Part shown: in pieces, positions 29,033 through 36,671 of the stretch | Layout: every line of letters starts with the position of its first letter | Numbering within the stretch: the stretch's first letter is position 1 | Virus record (IMG/VR): IMGVR_UViG_3300015371_000089 | Location: 1 to 40,600 of that record | Reading direction: 5' to 3' (one strand) | Source: a virus | Length of the DNA: 40,600 nt | The notes under the pieces: generated by a model | The model's input: only the letters and a program-made list of their open reading frames with translations | The model's database searches: none | What the model was told of the DNA's origin: nothing | Translations under genes and position numbers: made by a program

Positions 29033-29821
29033 ATGACCACCATCATTCACGGCACCCCGATCACCCCGCGCGCCGGCCTCGAGCAGATGGCCGGCCGCTC
29101 GTTCTGCGTCAGCTTCGCCGACCCGCGCGACCTGGCGACCTGCATCAGGCTGCAGGATCCGGCCGGCATGCTGATGCTGGACAACGGTGCGTTCACCGCA
29201 TGGCGCCAGGGCCGCGGCACGATCGACCGCGAGGCGTTCTTCGCCTGGGCGAACGAAGCGCAGGCAGCCTGCCCCGTCGCCGTCGCCGTGATCCCCGACG
29301 TGATCGGTGGCGACGAGGCGACCAACTGGCTCGAGGCTGCCTACGCGGTTCGCCAGGAGAGCGACTATCCCGAGCGCCTGATGTTCGTCTGGCACATGTC
29401 CGACAGCCTGGAGACGCTCGAGAAGGCGTGCCGGCTGTTCAACTTCGTCGCGATCGGCAGCTGCGCCGAGTTCGACGTGCAGAAGAACCGCAAGGGCTAC
29501 ATCGCCCGCCTGCGCCAGGCGAACGCGACCATCAACTACGTTGAGGCGTTCCATGGCCGGCGCCCCTGGATCCACCTGATGCGCGGCACGGCGATGTTTC
29601 CCAAGGCGATCCGGTTTGAGAGCGCCGACAGCAGCAACGTCGCGCGCAACCACTGCCGCACCCGCGGCCAGGCCAACCACATCGGCGCATTCGCCGAGCG
29701 CATCGAGGCGCCGATCCGCGCCGCCGCAGCTGCCTCCCCCAATGGGAACACCTACGCGACCAGCAACTTTGCCCCCCGGGAAGAAATTCGCGACATTTCT
29801 CCCCTCCCCCGGGCGGCTTGA
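29033..29821 (+). CDS. dpdA: DpdA-like (TGT-related) 7-deazaguanine DNA transglycosylase candidate
   Basis: About 262 residues from ATG 29033 (265 from a GTG at 29024). The pattern matches the phage DpdA family, relatives of queuine tRNA-ribosyltransferase that swap guanine for 7-deazaguanine in DNA: LDNGAFTAW (candidate catalytic Asp, near residue 50), then VAVIPDVIGGDEATN, FVWHMSDSLETL, FVAIGS, HLMRG and the hallmark SADSSNVARNH near 200. The C-terminal 60 residues are Ala/Pro-rich. No preQ0 synthesis genes (folE, queC, queD, queE) are in the window, so the base would come from the host or the unseen part. It lies in a separate palindrome-controlled unit after a terminator, like a 'moron'. 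Confidence 0.75.
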   Translation: MTTIIHGTPITPRAGLEQMAGRSFCVSFADPRDLATCIRLQDPAGMLMLDNGAFTAWRQGRGTIDREAFFAWANEAQAACPVAVAVIPDVIGGDEATNWLEAAYAVRQESDYPERLMFVWHMSDSLETLEKACRLFNFVAIGSCAEFDVQKNRKGYIARLRQANATINYVEAFHGRRPWIHLMRGTAMFPKAIRFESADSSNVARNHCRTRGQANHIGAFAERIEAPIRAAAAASPNGNTYATSNFAPREEIRDISPLPRAA

Positions 29822-29826
29822 CCTGG

Positions 29827-29840
29827 GTGCCGATCGGCAC
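29827..29840 (+). promoter_or_regulatory. GTGCC-N4-GGCAC palindrome, copy 5, with TTGACC upstream
   Basis: GTGCC-GATC-GGCAC followed by TAG, with TTGACC at 29818-29823 just before. GATC makes the palindrome perfect over 14 bases. It lies 52 bases before the start of the gene at 29893, whose ribosome site is AGGAG, and is probably the control site of the 29893-30757 unit. Confidence 0.55.
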
Positions 29841-29892
29841 TAGACCAGATGCGGGCCCGGTGGTCGGGTCCGCCAACACGAGGAGCCTACCG

Positions 29893-30189
29893 ATGAAGAC
29901 CCCCGCCAACGTCTACGCAGTCGCCCCCAACGGCGTCGCGTTCTTTCCCTTCCCCGACACGCCGCTGACGCGCCTGGTCGACAAGGGCAGCACCGTGAAG
30001 TTCGCCAATCGCGGCGTTGTGGTCGCGCGGCTCGCCCGCGAGGGCAGCCTCTACGTGATGCGGAACACCGGCGGCGCGCACTGCCTGGCGGTTGCCGCCA
30101 CCGATGAGGCCCGCCTGGTCGCGCACTGGGAAGGCTTCCGCGAAACCTCCCTCGCCATCAGCGAGGGCCGCATCTGGAAAGGCATGTGA
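29893..30189 (+). CDS. Hypothetical protein in palindrome-controlled unit
   Basis: A 98-residue protein, beta-rich at the N-terminus (NVYAVAPNGVAFFPFPD), then strands with GSTVKFANRGVVVARLAREGSLYVM and a helical C-terminus (EARLVAHWEGFRETSLAI). The start is set by AGGAG eight bases upstream. No family recognised. It is the first gene after palindrome copy 5. Confidence 0.6.
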   Translation: MKTPANVYAVAPNGVAFFPFPDTPLTRLVDKGSTVKFANRGVVVARLAREGSLYVMRNTGGAHCLAVAATDEARLVAHWEGFRETSLAISEGRIWKGM

Positions 30190-30190
30190 C

Positions 30191-30397
30191 ATGGCAAAGC
30201 GCAAACGCATGACCGCGACCGCCTTCCAGGAGGCGCTCGTCGAGCTCGACATCGCGACCTATGACGAGGCCGCGGAAGTCTTCGGCGCCGGCCGGCGCAG
30301 CCTGGTGAGATACGGGACCGGCGAGAGGCCGCTCCCCAAGATGCTCGAGAACCTGGTCGAGGCGTACCTGACCATCAAGCGCGGGAGGCAAGCATGA
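30191..30397 (+). CDS. Small HTH protein
   Basis: A 68-residue protein with a Cro-like HTH (ATAFQEALVELDIATYDEAAEVFGAGRRSLVRYGTGERPLPKMLENLVEAYL). The start is one base after the previous stop. It may be an autoregulator of this unit and, with the palindromes nearby, a candidate ligand for GTGCC-N4-GGCAC. That link is only inferred. Confidence 0.65.
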   Translation: MAKRKRMTATAFQEALVELDIATYDEAAEVFGAGRRSLVRYGTGERPLPKMLENLVEAYLTIKRGRQA

Positions 30398-30630
30398 GCG
30401 AGCACTGGTTCCACTTCGTCGCCTTCGGCGAGCAGGCGCGGTACGGCTACGGCACGGCTGAGGAGGCCTCGCGCTACGAGGACCACCTCAACGCCACGCG
30501 CACGATCAACGTCTACTGGTCGCGCAAGATGGCGGACACCGACGTCCTGGATCTCAACCTGGAGAACAACGACCTGGGGTTCAGCCTGGGGATCGCGCTC
30601 AGCGACATCGCGGAGACTGACGGTGCGTAG
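30394..30630 (+). CDS. Small acidic protein
   Basis: A 78-residue soluble protein (MSEHWFHFVAFGEQARYGYG; later EDHLNATRTINVYW). The ATG overlaps the HTH stop (ATGA). The C-terminus is acidic. No family recognised. Confidence 0.6.
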   Translation: MSEHWFHFVAFGEQARYGYGTAEEASRYEDHLNATRTINVYWSRKMADTDVLDLNLENNDLGFSLGIALSDIAETDGA

Positions 30631-30757
30631 GCTCCCCCTCCTGGTGTTCGCCGGTTGGTGCGTGCCGATTTGGCTGATCTACGGCGCGCTCGGCTACTGG
30701 CTCTGGCTCTGGATACTGAGCGATATCCGCATGCTGAAACGGAGGGGGTGGTTCTAG
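30623..30757 (+). CDS. 44-residue Trp-rich membrane microprotein
   Basis: A GTG start overlaps the previous stop by eight bases and follows GGAG at eight bases. The protein has 44 residues with two hydrophobic segments rich in Trp (LLVFAGWCVPIWLIYG, YWLWLWILS) and a basic C-terminus (RMLKRRGWF), so the tail should be cytoplasmic. Its last codons form the left arm of the terminator. Function unknown. Confidence 0.5.
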   Translation: MRRLPLLVFAGWCVPIWLIYGALGYWLWLWILSDIRMLKRRGWF

Positions 30758-30766
30758 CCACCCCCT
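30743..30766. terminator. Bidirectional terminator between convergent operons
   Basis: AGGGGGTGG (30743-30751) and CCACCCCCT (30758-30766) form a 9-bp stem with a 6-base loop, followed by TTCT on the plus strand. It lies between the rightward microprotein stop and the stop of the leftward M15 gene at 30771. Confidence 0.7.
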
Positions 30767-30770
30767 TTCT

Positions 30771-32342
30771 CTATCCGACACCCGAGCCGCCGCTGAAGCC
30801 GCCTTCGAAGCCGCCAAAGCCGCCGCTCATGCCCAGGCCGCCGCCGAAAGCGCCGCCGCCAAACAGATTGCTGAGGCCGGCATACTCTGGGCGCTGCCAC
30901 CACTGCAGCTGCGAGACAGGAGCCACCGCAGGAGCCGCCTGCGCCGGCGGCACGACGCCGGTGGGGCCGGGAAACGAGGCGCCTGGCCCTGAGACACCTG
31001 GCAACGATGGCGCGCTCGGTGGGCTCGGCGCGGCGAATGCGGGACGCCCAGTAATCGGTGCCGCCTGATACTCGTCAGGGTAGGGCGATATCACCGGACG
31101 CGGCGAACCACCCGGGCCAGGGAAGCTTGGCCGCAGCATTGGATCGTTGAGCGGCGAGCCCGCGATCGGCGGCGCCGGCGGGAGCTCGGGCAATAGCCCG
31201 CCAGGCTTGGGGACCATCGGCGAGTTAGGCACGGGCCCTGCCGGATCCCCTCTGATCTCGTACCGCCGAATGCTCACGTTTTGATCGACGCCTGGCCGCA
31301 CGCCACGGTGCGTCACCTCGTCGGGATTGAACGGCGGGGGGAGCGGCCCGCCGATGTCGTTCGGGTCCATCGACGGTGCCGGCCGCGGCATCGGTCGCGG
31401 ACGCGGCATCGGCACCGGCGCTGCAGCTGCCGGCGCGGGTGCGGGTGCGGGTGCCGGCTTGAGCGCTGCCGGCGCGCTGCCAGGTGTGCGTCCCAGGTTC
31501 TTCCAGTAGTCCGTGCCGCCGATGCTCCCGGAGATGATCTCGTTCCCGGTCGCCGGCTCGCGGAACGTCGTCAGGTTTGCGCCGGCCGGCCCGTAGCCGT
31601 TGATGATACCTTGGGCCAGCGCAGAACGGGCCAGGGGGCCGGCTGGCGAGCTCGCTGGTGCGTTTGCGCGGGCGGGGGCTGCCTGGGGTGCCGGCTGCGC
31701 GCCGCCTCCTGGGCGAGGCGCTGTGACGTTCAGCTGCGGTAGGGTCGTCGCGGCCTTGATCGCTTGCTGCGCCGGCGCGGTGGCGATGCTCGGCTTCACC
31801 GGTGCGATCGCCGACGCCACCATCGTCCCGGAGGCCGGTGCCTCGACCGGCCTCCCGGACCACTCGTAATGCCCCAGGTCGGGCCCTGGCCGCTTAAAAT
31901 CGGCACCCGAGACGATGCCCCACTTGTTCTGCGTCTCGCGCATGAACTCCGGGTGACGCTGCACCCAGTTGCGAAACTCCGGTGAGACTTTGTCACGCCC
32001 GGTCTGGTTCAGGTCGACCGCGTTGCCGTAGGCATGCTGCGATTTTCGCTCGGTCCCGTAGATGTTGCGGTCGTTGTATGAGCCGATCGAGTTGAGCGGC
32101 GCGCCGGCCTCGTGCAGGTCGGTAAGAAACCCCTTGAAGGCAGGCGCCGCCTCGCGATGCACCGTGAGGCCGCGCCCGTTGGGGAGCTCGATACGCACCA
32201 GGTTCTGCCCGGGCGCGCCGTACTGCCCGTGCATGAAGTTCGCGCGCATCGGTATGTCGCCAGGCGGGCGCGGTGGATTGGTGAGGAAGCCCGTGCTCGG
32301 CCGCCGCATCATCGGGAGCAGATAATCCTCGAGGCCTGGCAT
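30771..32342 (-). CDS. M15-type murein peptidase fused to a Pro/Gly-rich tail
   Basis: A 523-residue protein. Residues about 50-165 carry the M15/VanY-type fold: SQHAYGNAVDL gives zinc ligands H103 and D110, and DLGHYEW gives H158 with E160 as likely catalytic base. The fit to S-x-H-x2-G-x-A-x-D is exact. The remaining 350 residues are Pro/Ala/Gly-rich, ending in FGGGAFGGGLG-like repeats. Its place among internal virion proteins suggests a peptidoglycan-opening activity carried in the particle; endolysin is the alternative. It is the last gene of this leftward block. Confidence 0.85.
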   Translation of the reverse strand: MPGLEDYLLPMMRRPSTGFLTNPPRPPGDIPMRANFMHGQYGAPGQNLVRIELPNGRGLTVHREAAPAFKGFLTDLHEAGAPLNSIGSYNDRNIYGTERKSQHAYGNAVDLNQTGRDKVSPEFRNWVQRHPEFMRETQNKWGIVSGADFKRPGPDLGHYEWSGRPVEAPASGTMVASAIAPVKPSIATAPAQQAIKAATTLPQLNVTAPRPGGGAQPAPQAAPARANAPASSPAGPLARSALAQGIINGYGPAGANLTTFREPATGNEIISGSIGGTDYWKNLGRTPGSAPAALKPAPAPAPAPAAAAPVPMPRPRPMPRPAPSMDPNDIGGPLPPPFNPDEVTHRGVRPGVDQNVSIRRYEIRGDPAGPVPNSPMVPKPGGLLPELPPAPPIAGSPLNDPMLRPSFPGPGGSPRPVISPYPDEYQAAPITGRPAFAAPSPPSAPSLPGVSGPGASFPGPTGVVPPAQAAPAVAPVSQLQWWQRPEYAGLSNLFGGGAFGGGLGMSGGFGGFEGGFSGGSGVG

Positions 32343-32349
32343 GGTGCCC

Positions 32350-34287
32350 TCAATACGGTGGCTGCTGCGATCGCTGGCTCTGGCCGATGACGTTGAGCGT
32401 GCGGATCAGGTCGTCGAGCGTCATGCGGTGCGTCATCGGCTGGCCGAGCAGACCGCGCTTGGCGGCATCGCTTTGCAAGATGCGGTTCTGGATATGCCTG
32501 AGCGTCGGCCCCGCCAGGTAGGCGATGCCGCGGAACGGTGCGGCCAGGAGCGGGTCGATCGCCTGGCCGACCTGGCCGAGTATCTCGGAGCCAAGGACTT
32601 TGTTGACGAGCGGGTTACCGACGCCGGCGACCGACGTCGACAGTCCGCGCACATTGGTCGGCGTATCGATCGCGCGCGAGAGTGTGCCGAGATCTTGCAG
32701 GCGCGGCAGCTGCGGGCCGGCGAGCGTGCTGAGAGCTCGAGGGTCAGTGTTCTCGGTGAACTCCGCAAACTTCTTCGGCCCCTGCGCGCCGCCGCTCGGG
32801 CCGAGCGTATCGCGCGCCTCCTGCTGCAGACGGCTGCCAAAGATTGAGCCCTGGCGCGGGTCGCCGGCTGTCTCGGTCGCAAACGTCTCGAGCCGCTCGG
32901 GCCGGCGCAGCCCTGCGTCGCCGAGCACGTAGTCGTGCGCCGAGCCGCTTTCCTTGTCGAACGGTGCCAGGCGCTCGGCGAGTCCGCCCTCGCCCTCGAC
33001 GCCGCGCGTGAACTGCTGCACCCGGTTAAACTCACCAGGCGGCACGCCGGCCTGCGTTGCGGTGTCCGCCATCGCGCGCGTCGCCGGGTCATAGAGCTCG
33101 CGGTTGCGCGGGATCCGGCCCTGGTCGAACGATTGTCCGAGCTCGGTGCGCCACTGCTTCACGAGCTCGTAAGGCACGGTCGTGTTGGGACCGATCACCG
33201 GGTTGCCATGCGCGTCGCGCTGCGAGATCAGCGGGTACAGCTGCGTGACGATGCGATGCTCGAGCGCGTCGCGACCAGGCACGGAGAGATGCGGCCAGGC
33301 CGCCCGCGCCTCGTTGATGATGTCGATCACCCGCACCGGTGTGCGATCGCCGACGTCGCGCTGCAGGTTCTCCTGGCCGGCGCTCGAGTAGTCGCGGTCG
33401 GCCTGGAGCCGATCGGCAGCTGCGCCGCGGATATCCTCGCCGATCGCCGCGGGGCTCGCACCGGTGCCGCCGCGCTGCACGCCGATGTCCTCGCCGACCG
33501 TAGCCATGTCGCCGCGGATCCGCCCCTGCTCGCGTGCGGCCAGGCTTGGACCGCTGGTCAAGGTTGGCTGCGCCGCGTAGGCGTTCTCACGTTTCTGGAT
33601 ATCGTAATTGCCGAGCGCGCCGGCTGTCGGCTCGATGCCGAGCCGATCGGCTGCAGCTGCAATGTCGGGCGCATTCGGCTTGCCCTTGCCGACGTATCGG
33701 CCCTGCACCCAGTTCTCGCCGAGCGCCTTGTAGCCGCCGGCCGGGACGCCGCCGAGCGCACCACCGATGAACGCACCCTTCTCGCCGCCGATCGCGCCGC
33801 CGACCTGCGCGCCGGCATACGAGGTGGCGGTCGGCGCCAGCGTGTTCTTCAGGAGCTCTTTCGCGCCGGCCTTCACGCCGCCCTTCACGGCTTCCTTGAC
33901 GATGCCGGCCGCGCCGTAAGGCAGTGCGGCGCCCGCGGCCTCGCCGAGCCGCCGCAGCGTGGAGGCGTCCTCGGGGAGCTCGGGGATATCGCCCCAGGCG
34001 CGCAACCGCTCGCCCCACGGTCGGACGCGATCGCCTGGCTGGTCCCCTGCGAGGAACGCGTTGTAGCCGGCGATCGCCAGGTCGGGTACGCCGGTCAGCG
34101 CGTTGGTCGCCATGCGCCCGATCGTGCTGAGCTTGCTGTAGGCCGGATCCTCGGGCTCGGCTGCAGCTGCCGGCGCCGGGTTCGCCTTGATATGCGCTTC
34201 ACCGCGCGCGGCGAAATTGCGGATCGCTTCCGGCGTCGCGTCGTCCGGGATCTGCATGATGGTGCCGTCAGACAGCTGCAGGTTCAT
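32350..34287 (-). CDS. Internal virion / DNA-ejection protein candidate with glycine zipper
   Basis: A 645-residue protein. The N-terminus (LSDGTIMQIPDDATPEAIRNF) is a motif common at the start of podovirus internal proteins. Residues about 135-185 hold a hydrophobic Gly-zipper segment (QVGGAIGGEKGAFIGGALGG), fit to insert into membranes. The remainder is helical. In T7-like phages such proteins are ejected to form the channel across the envelope; this is the likely role here by size, order and zipper. It overlaps its upstream neighbour by ATGA. Confidence 0.7.
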   Translation of the reverse strand: MNLQLSDGTIMQIPDDATPEAIRNFAARGEAHIKANPAPAAAAEPEDPAYSKLSTIGRMATNALTGVPDLAIAGYNAFLAGDQPGDRVRPWGERLRAWGDIPELPEDASTLRRLGEAAGAALPYGAAGIVKEAVKGGVKAGAKELLKNTLAPTATSYAGAQVGGAIGGEKGAFIGGALGGVPAGGYKALGENWVQGRYVGKGKPNAPDIAAAADRLGIEPTAGALGNYDIQKRENAYAAQPTLTSGPSLAAREQGRIRGDMATVGEDIGVQRGGTGASPAAIGEDIRGAAADRLQADRDYSSAGQENLQRDVGDRTPVRVIDIINEARAAWPHLSVPGRDALEHRIVTQLYPLISQRDAHGNPVIGPNTTVPYELVKQWRTELGQSFDQGRIPRNRELYDPATRAMADTATQAGVPPGEFNRVQQFTRGVEGEGGLAERLAPFDKESGSAHDYVLGDAGLRRPERLETFATETAGDPRQGSIFGSRLQQEARDTLGPSGGAQGPKKFAEFTENTDPRALSTLAGPQLPRLQDLGTLSRAIDTPTNVRGLSTSVAGVGNPLVNKVLGSEILGQVGQAIDPLLAAPFRGIAYLAGPTLRHIQNRILQSDAAKRGLLGQPMTHRMTLDDLIRTLNVIGQSQRSQQPPY

Positions 34288-35987
34288 GGCACGTCCACTA
34301 TCGTTCCATCAGGCCTCACCGTGATCGTGCGCGGGCGCGCACCACCACCACCAGGCGCCGCAGCCGGCGCCGCTGCACCAGGCACAGTCCTTTCAGGCCG
34401 GCCGCGCGGGCCCGCCTCAGCCGGAATGATCGTCGAGATGGTCTTGCGATCGATCCGCGGCATCTCGCCGATGTCTGGCACGATCAGCTTGGGGTCAATG
34501 CCCATGCGGCTCGCGATGTCGGTGTAGCGCGCACCTGCTTCTTTGTAGCCCTCGTGATACTCAGCCATCACGCGCTCGCCCATGTCGGCCAGGTTGGCGC
34601 GAATATTCGGTGTCAGCGCGGCCTTGCTCTCGACGATCTTGTCGTACAGCCCGCGCAGCCGATCGAACGGCCCGCCGGTCTTTTGCCAGATGATCATCTC
34701 GCCCTCGCGCACGACGCTGTTCGGGTCGAGCATCTTTGCGAGGTTGTAGATCATCGACACGTCCGCCTGCGGCGTGCCGACCTTGATGTTGGAGACGAAT
34801 TGTTTGTACGGCAAAATTGCCTGGTTGTAGGTCTTGACCGCATACAGGTCGTTCCCCTCCTTGCGCACCGGCGATGCATCGCCTCCGAGTATCCGCTCCG
34901 GGGCGCTCGTGTTGGCGCCGAGCGGGAGGCCTCCGACCGTGGGCACGATCGGCGGCGCGGCAGGCCTGGCACCTGGCGCTGCCGGCGCAACAGCTGCACC
35001 AGGCGCACCGCCGACCAGGCCGCCGACCGCCGCCTCAGGCCGACCGTCAGGACCGACGATCGTCGGCATGAACGAGGCCGGCGGCGGACGCATCGGCCGA
35101 CCCTCTCGAGTCGCGGCGGCTTTCTCGCCATTGTACCAATTGAGCTCGGCGACCTTCTCGACGAGCGGATTGAACGTCTCAGGCCATGGGCGCTCGCGCA
35201 CCAGCGTGTTGGTCTTCGACCCGTCCGGTCCAGTGCCCTGTACGTTCTTCACGCCGTACCGGTTCGCCAGATGCACGGCGGTTTCCTCGAGCTCGGGGAT
35301 CGTCAGCGCCCCCGGGTTGGTCCGTGCCTTCTGCGCTAGGGCGAGCAGCCGCTGGTCCGATGCGGCGTCGTTCTTGAACGGGTTCACCGGCCCCGCGTCC
35401 GCGGGACTGACCAGGGTCGCTGGCCCCTCGGGCAGCCGGCGCGAGATGAACGGCGCGCCGGTCGGTGTGCCGCTCGCGTCGGTCGCCTGCATGGTGTGCG
35501 GTGTAGTGCTGTAGTTCGGCAGGCTCATGCCGCTGCCGCCCAGGATCGTCTGCAGCACGTCCTGGCGGCGCGGATCCTGCGGGATCCCGCCAGGGCCCGA
35601 GATCTCTCCGACCGCGCGCGTGCCGAAAACACCCTTGGTGTAATCCTCCGCGCTCTTCGCCAGGAGGGTCGAGGCCGCGTTGTCATAGATGCGCTGGTTG
35701 CGGTTGTTGGTGTAGGCCTGCTGCATCTCGGGGCGCGCCGGCCCAAACTGTTCGACGCCGCCAGGGCCAGGCAGCGTGACCTCGGGCGGGCCGGGGGAAA
35801 AGTTCGCGATCGCCTGGCGCAACGCCTCCATCTTGCGGCGCTGCTCTTCGGTGTCGAGCAGCGTCTTCTGATAGTTCGCGCCCATCAGCATCATCTTGGC
35901 GCGGTTGCTCGGATCCGGCACAAGCGCGTTGCCGAAATTGGAGATGATTGATCCCCACCCGCCGTCGTCCAATGTCGCTGCAGGCAT
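34284..35987 (-). CDS. Internal virion protein candidate
   Basis: A 567-residue protein with strong ribosome site AGGAGG six bases before the ATG at 35987. It consists of an N-terminal helical part with EEQRRKMEALRQAIANF, a Pro-rich middle (about 290-350) and a helical C-terminal domain (YKQFVSNIKVG, MIYNLAKMLDPNSVVREGE, then KEAGARYTDIASRMG). The C-terminal part resembles domains found in other phage virion proteins, but I cannot name a family. Position between gp14-like and the zipper protein suggests the internal core. Confidence 0.65.
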   Translation of the reverse strand: MPAATLDDGGWGSIISNFGNALVPDPSNRAKMMLMGANYQKTLLDTEEQRRKMEALRQAIANFSPGPPEVTLPGPGGVEQFGPARPEMQQAYTNNRNQRIYDNAASTLLAKSAEDYTKGVFGTRAVGEISGPGGIPQDPRRQDVLQTILGGSGMSLPNYSTTPHTMQATDASGTPTGAPFISRRLPEGPATLVSPADAGPVNPFKNDAASDQRLLALAQKARTNPGALTIPELEETAVHLANRYGVKNVQGTGPDGSKTNTLVRERPWPETFNPLVEKVAELNWYNGEKAAATREGRPMRPPPASFMPTIVGPDGRPEAAVGGLVGGAPGAAVAPAAPGARPAAPPIVPTVGGLPLGANTSAPERILGGDASPVRKEGNDLYAVKTYNQAILPYKQFVSNIKVGTPQADVSMIYNLAKMLDPNSVVREGEMIIWQKTGGPFDRLRGLYDKIVESKAALTPNIRANLADMGERVMAEYHEGYKEAGARYTDIASRMGIDPKLIVPDIGEMPRIDRKTISTIIPAEAGPRGRPERTVPGAAAPAAAPGGGGARPRTITVRPDGTIVDVP

Positions 35988-35996
35988 GGTCGCCTC

Positions 35997-36671
35997 CTAC
36001 ACTTGGCCGGCCGCCGCCTGGCCGAGCGACTTGCCGGCGATGCCGGCGAGCCCCTGCGCGATGCCGCCGAAAGCGCCGGCACCGCTGCCGATCGAATATT
36101 TGATCGGCTCGACAGCTTTTTGCACGCCCCACACCGCCAGGTCGCCCTGGCGCATGTCGTTCTGTAACTTGATGTCGTCCTGCGATTGACCGAGCAGGCT
36201 GTTCGCGCGGTTCGCTAGGCCGAATTGCGAGCCGGTGGTCGACTGTACGACCGCCAGGTCTTGCATGCGCTGGCGCGCCTCGCGCGTCGCGTTGGTGAGT
36301 GCGTCGGCATAGTGCTGCTCAATGCGACCGCCGGCCTGGCCGAGCAGCTGGTCGCCGATGCTCTTGAAGCCGGCCGGCACCTTGTCGACGGTCGGCGCCA
36401 TGTTCTCCTCGAGCCGCGCCTGCTCTGTCTCCTGCGCTTGCCTGGTCGGATCGCCGCCGAGCTCGCCGAGCGTCTTGGTGCGCGACGCGTCAGCCTTCGC
36501 GCGCATCGCTTCCTGCGTCGCGTCGTGCTGGCGACTTTTAAATCTTTGGTAGGCCAGCCACTCGTCGTTCGCCGCCTGCTGTTTTTGCATGACGTCTTGC
36601 TGCGCCTGGTACTGCATGACCTGGCTGCCGATCGAGAACGCAAGGCCGATCATGCCGATCGGATCGCACAT
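35997..36671 (-). CDS. T7 gp14-like internal virion protein
   Basis: A 224-residue, largely helical protein. It begins with MCDPIGM and a hydrophobic stretch, followed by a long Gln/Ala-rich helix (QYQAQQDVMQKQQAAN), as in gp14-type internal core proteins. The C-terminus is Gly/Ala-rich and may insert in membranes (GAGAFGGIAQGLAGIAG). T7 gp14 goes to the outer membrane on ejection. The start overlaps the previous stop (TAATG). The assignment rests on layout and order, not on clear sequence identity. Confidence 0.65.
   Translation of the reverse strand: MCDPIGMIGLAFSIGSQVMQYQAQQDVMQKQQAANDEWLAYQRFKSRQHDATQEAMRAKADASRTKTLGELGGDPTRQAQETEQARLEENMAPTVDKVPAGFKSIGDQLLGQAGGRIEQHYADALTNATREARQRMQDLAVVQSTTGSQFGLANRANSLLGQSQDDIKLQNDMRQGDLAVWGVQKAVEPIKYSIGSGAGAFGGIAQGLAGIAGKSLGQAAAGQV

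Noticed and set aside
28594-29544. A 316-codon plus-strand frame running through the gap and the DpdA-like gene
   Set aside because: It crosses a terminator and two palindromes and is out of frame with the DpdA motifs; it is an accidental open frame in GC-rich DNA.
32935-34527. A 530-codon plus-strand frame
   Set aside because: Antisense to two virion protein genes that have ribosome sites and coupled starts; composition is Arg/Ala/Leu-rich without domains.
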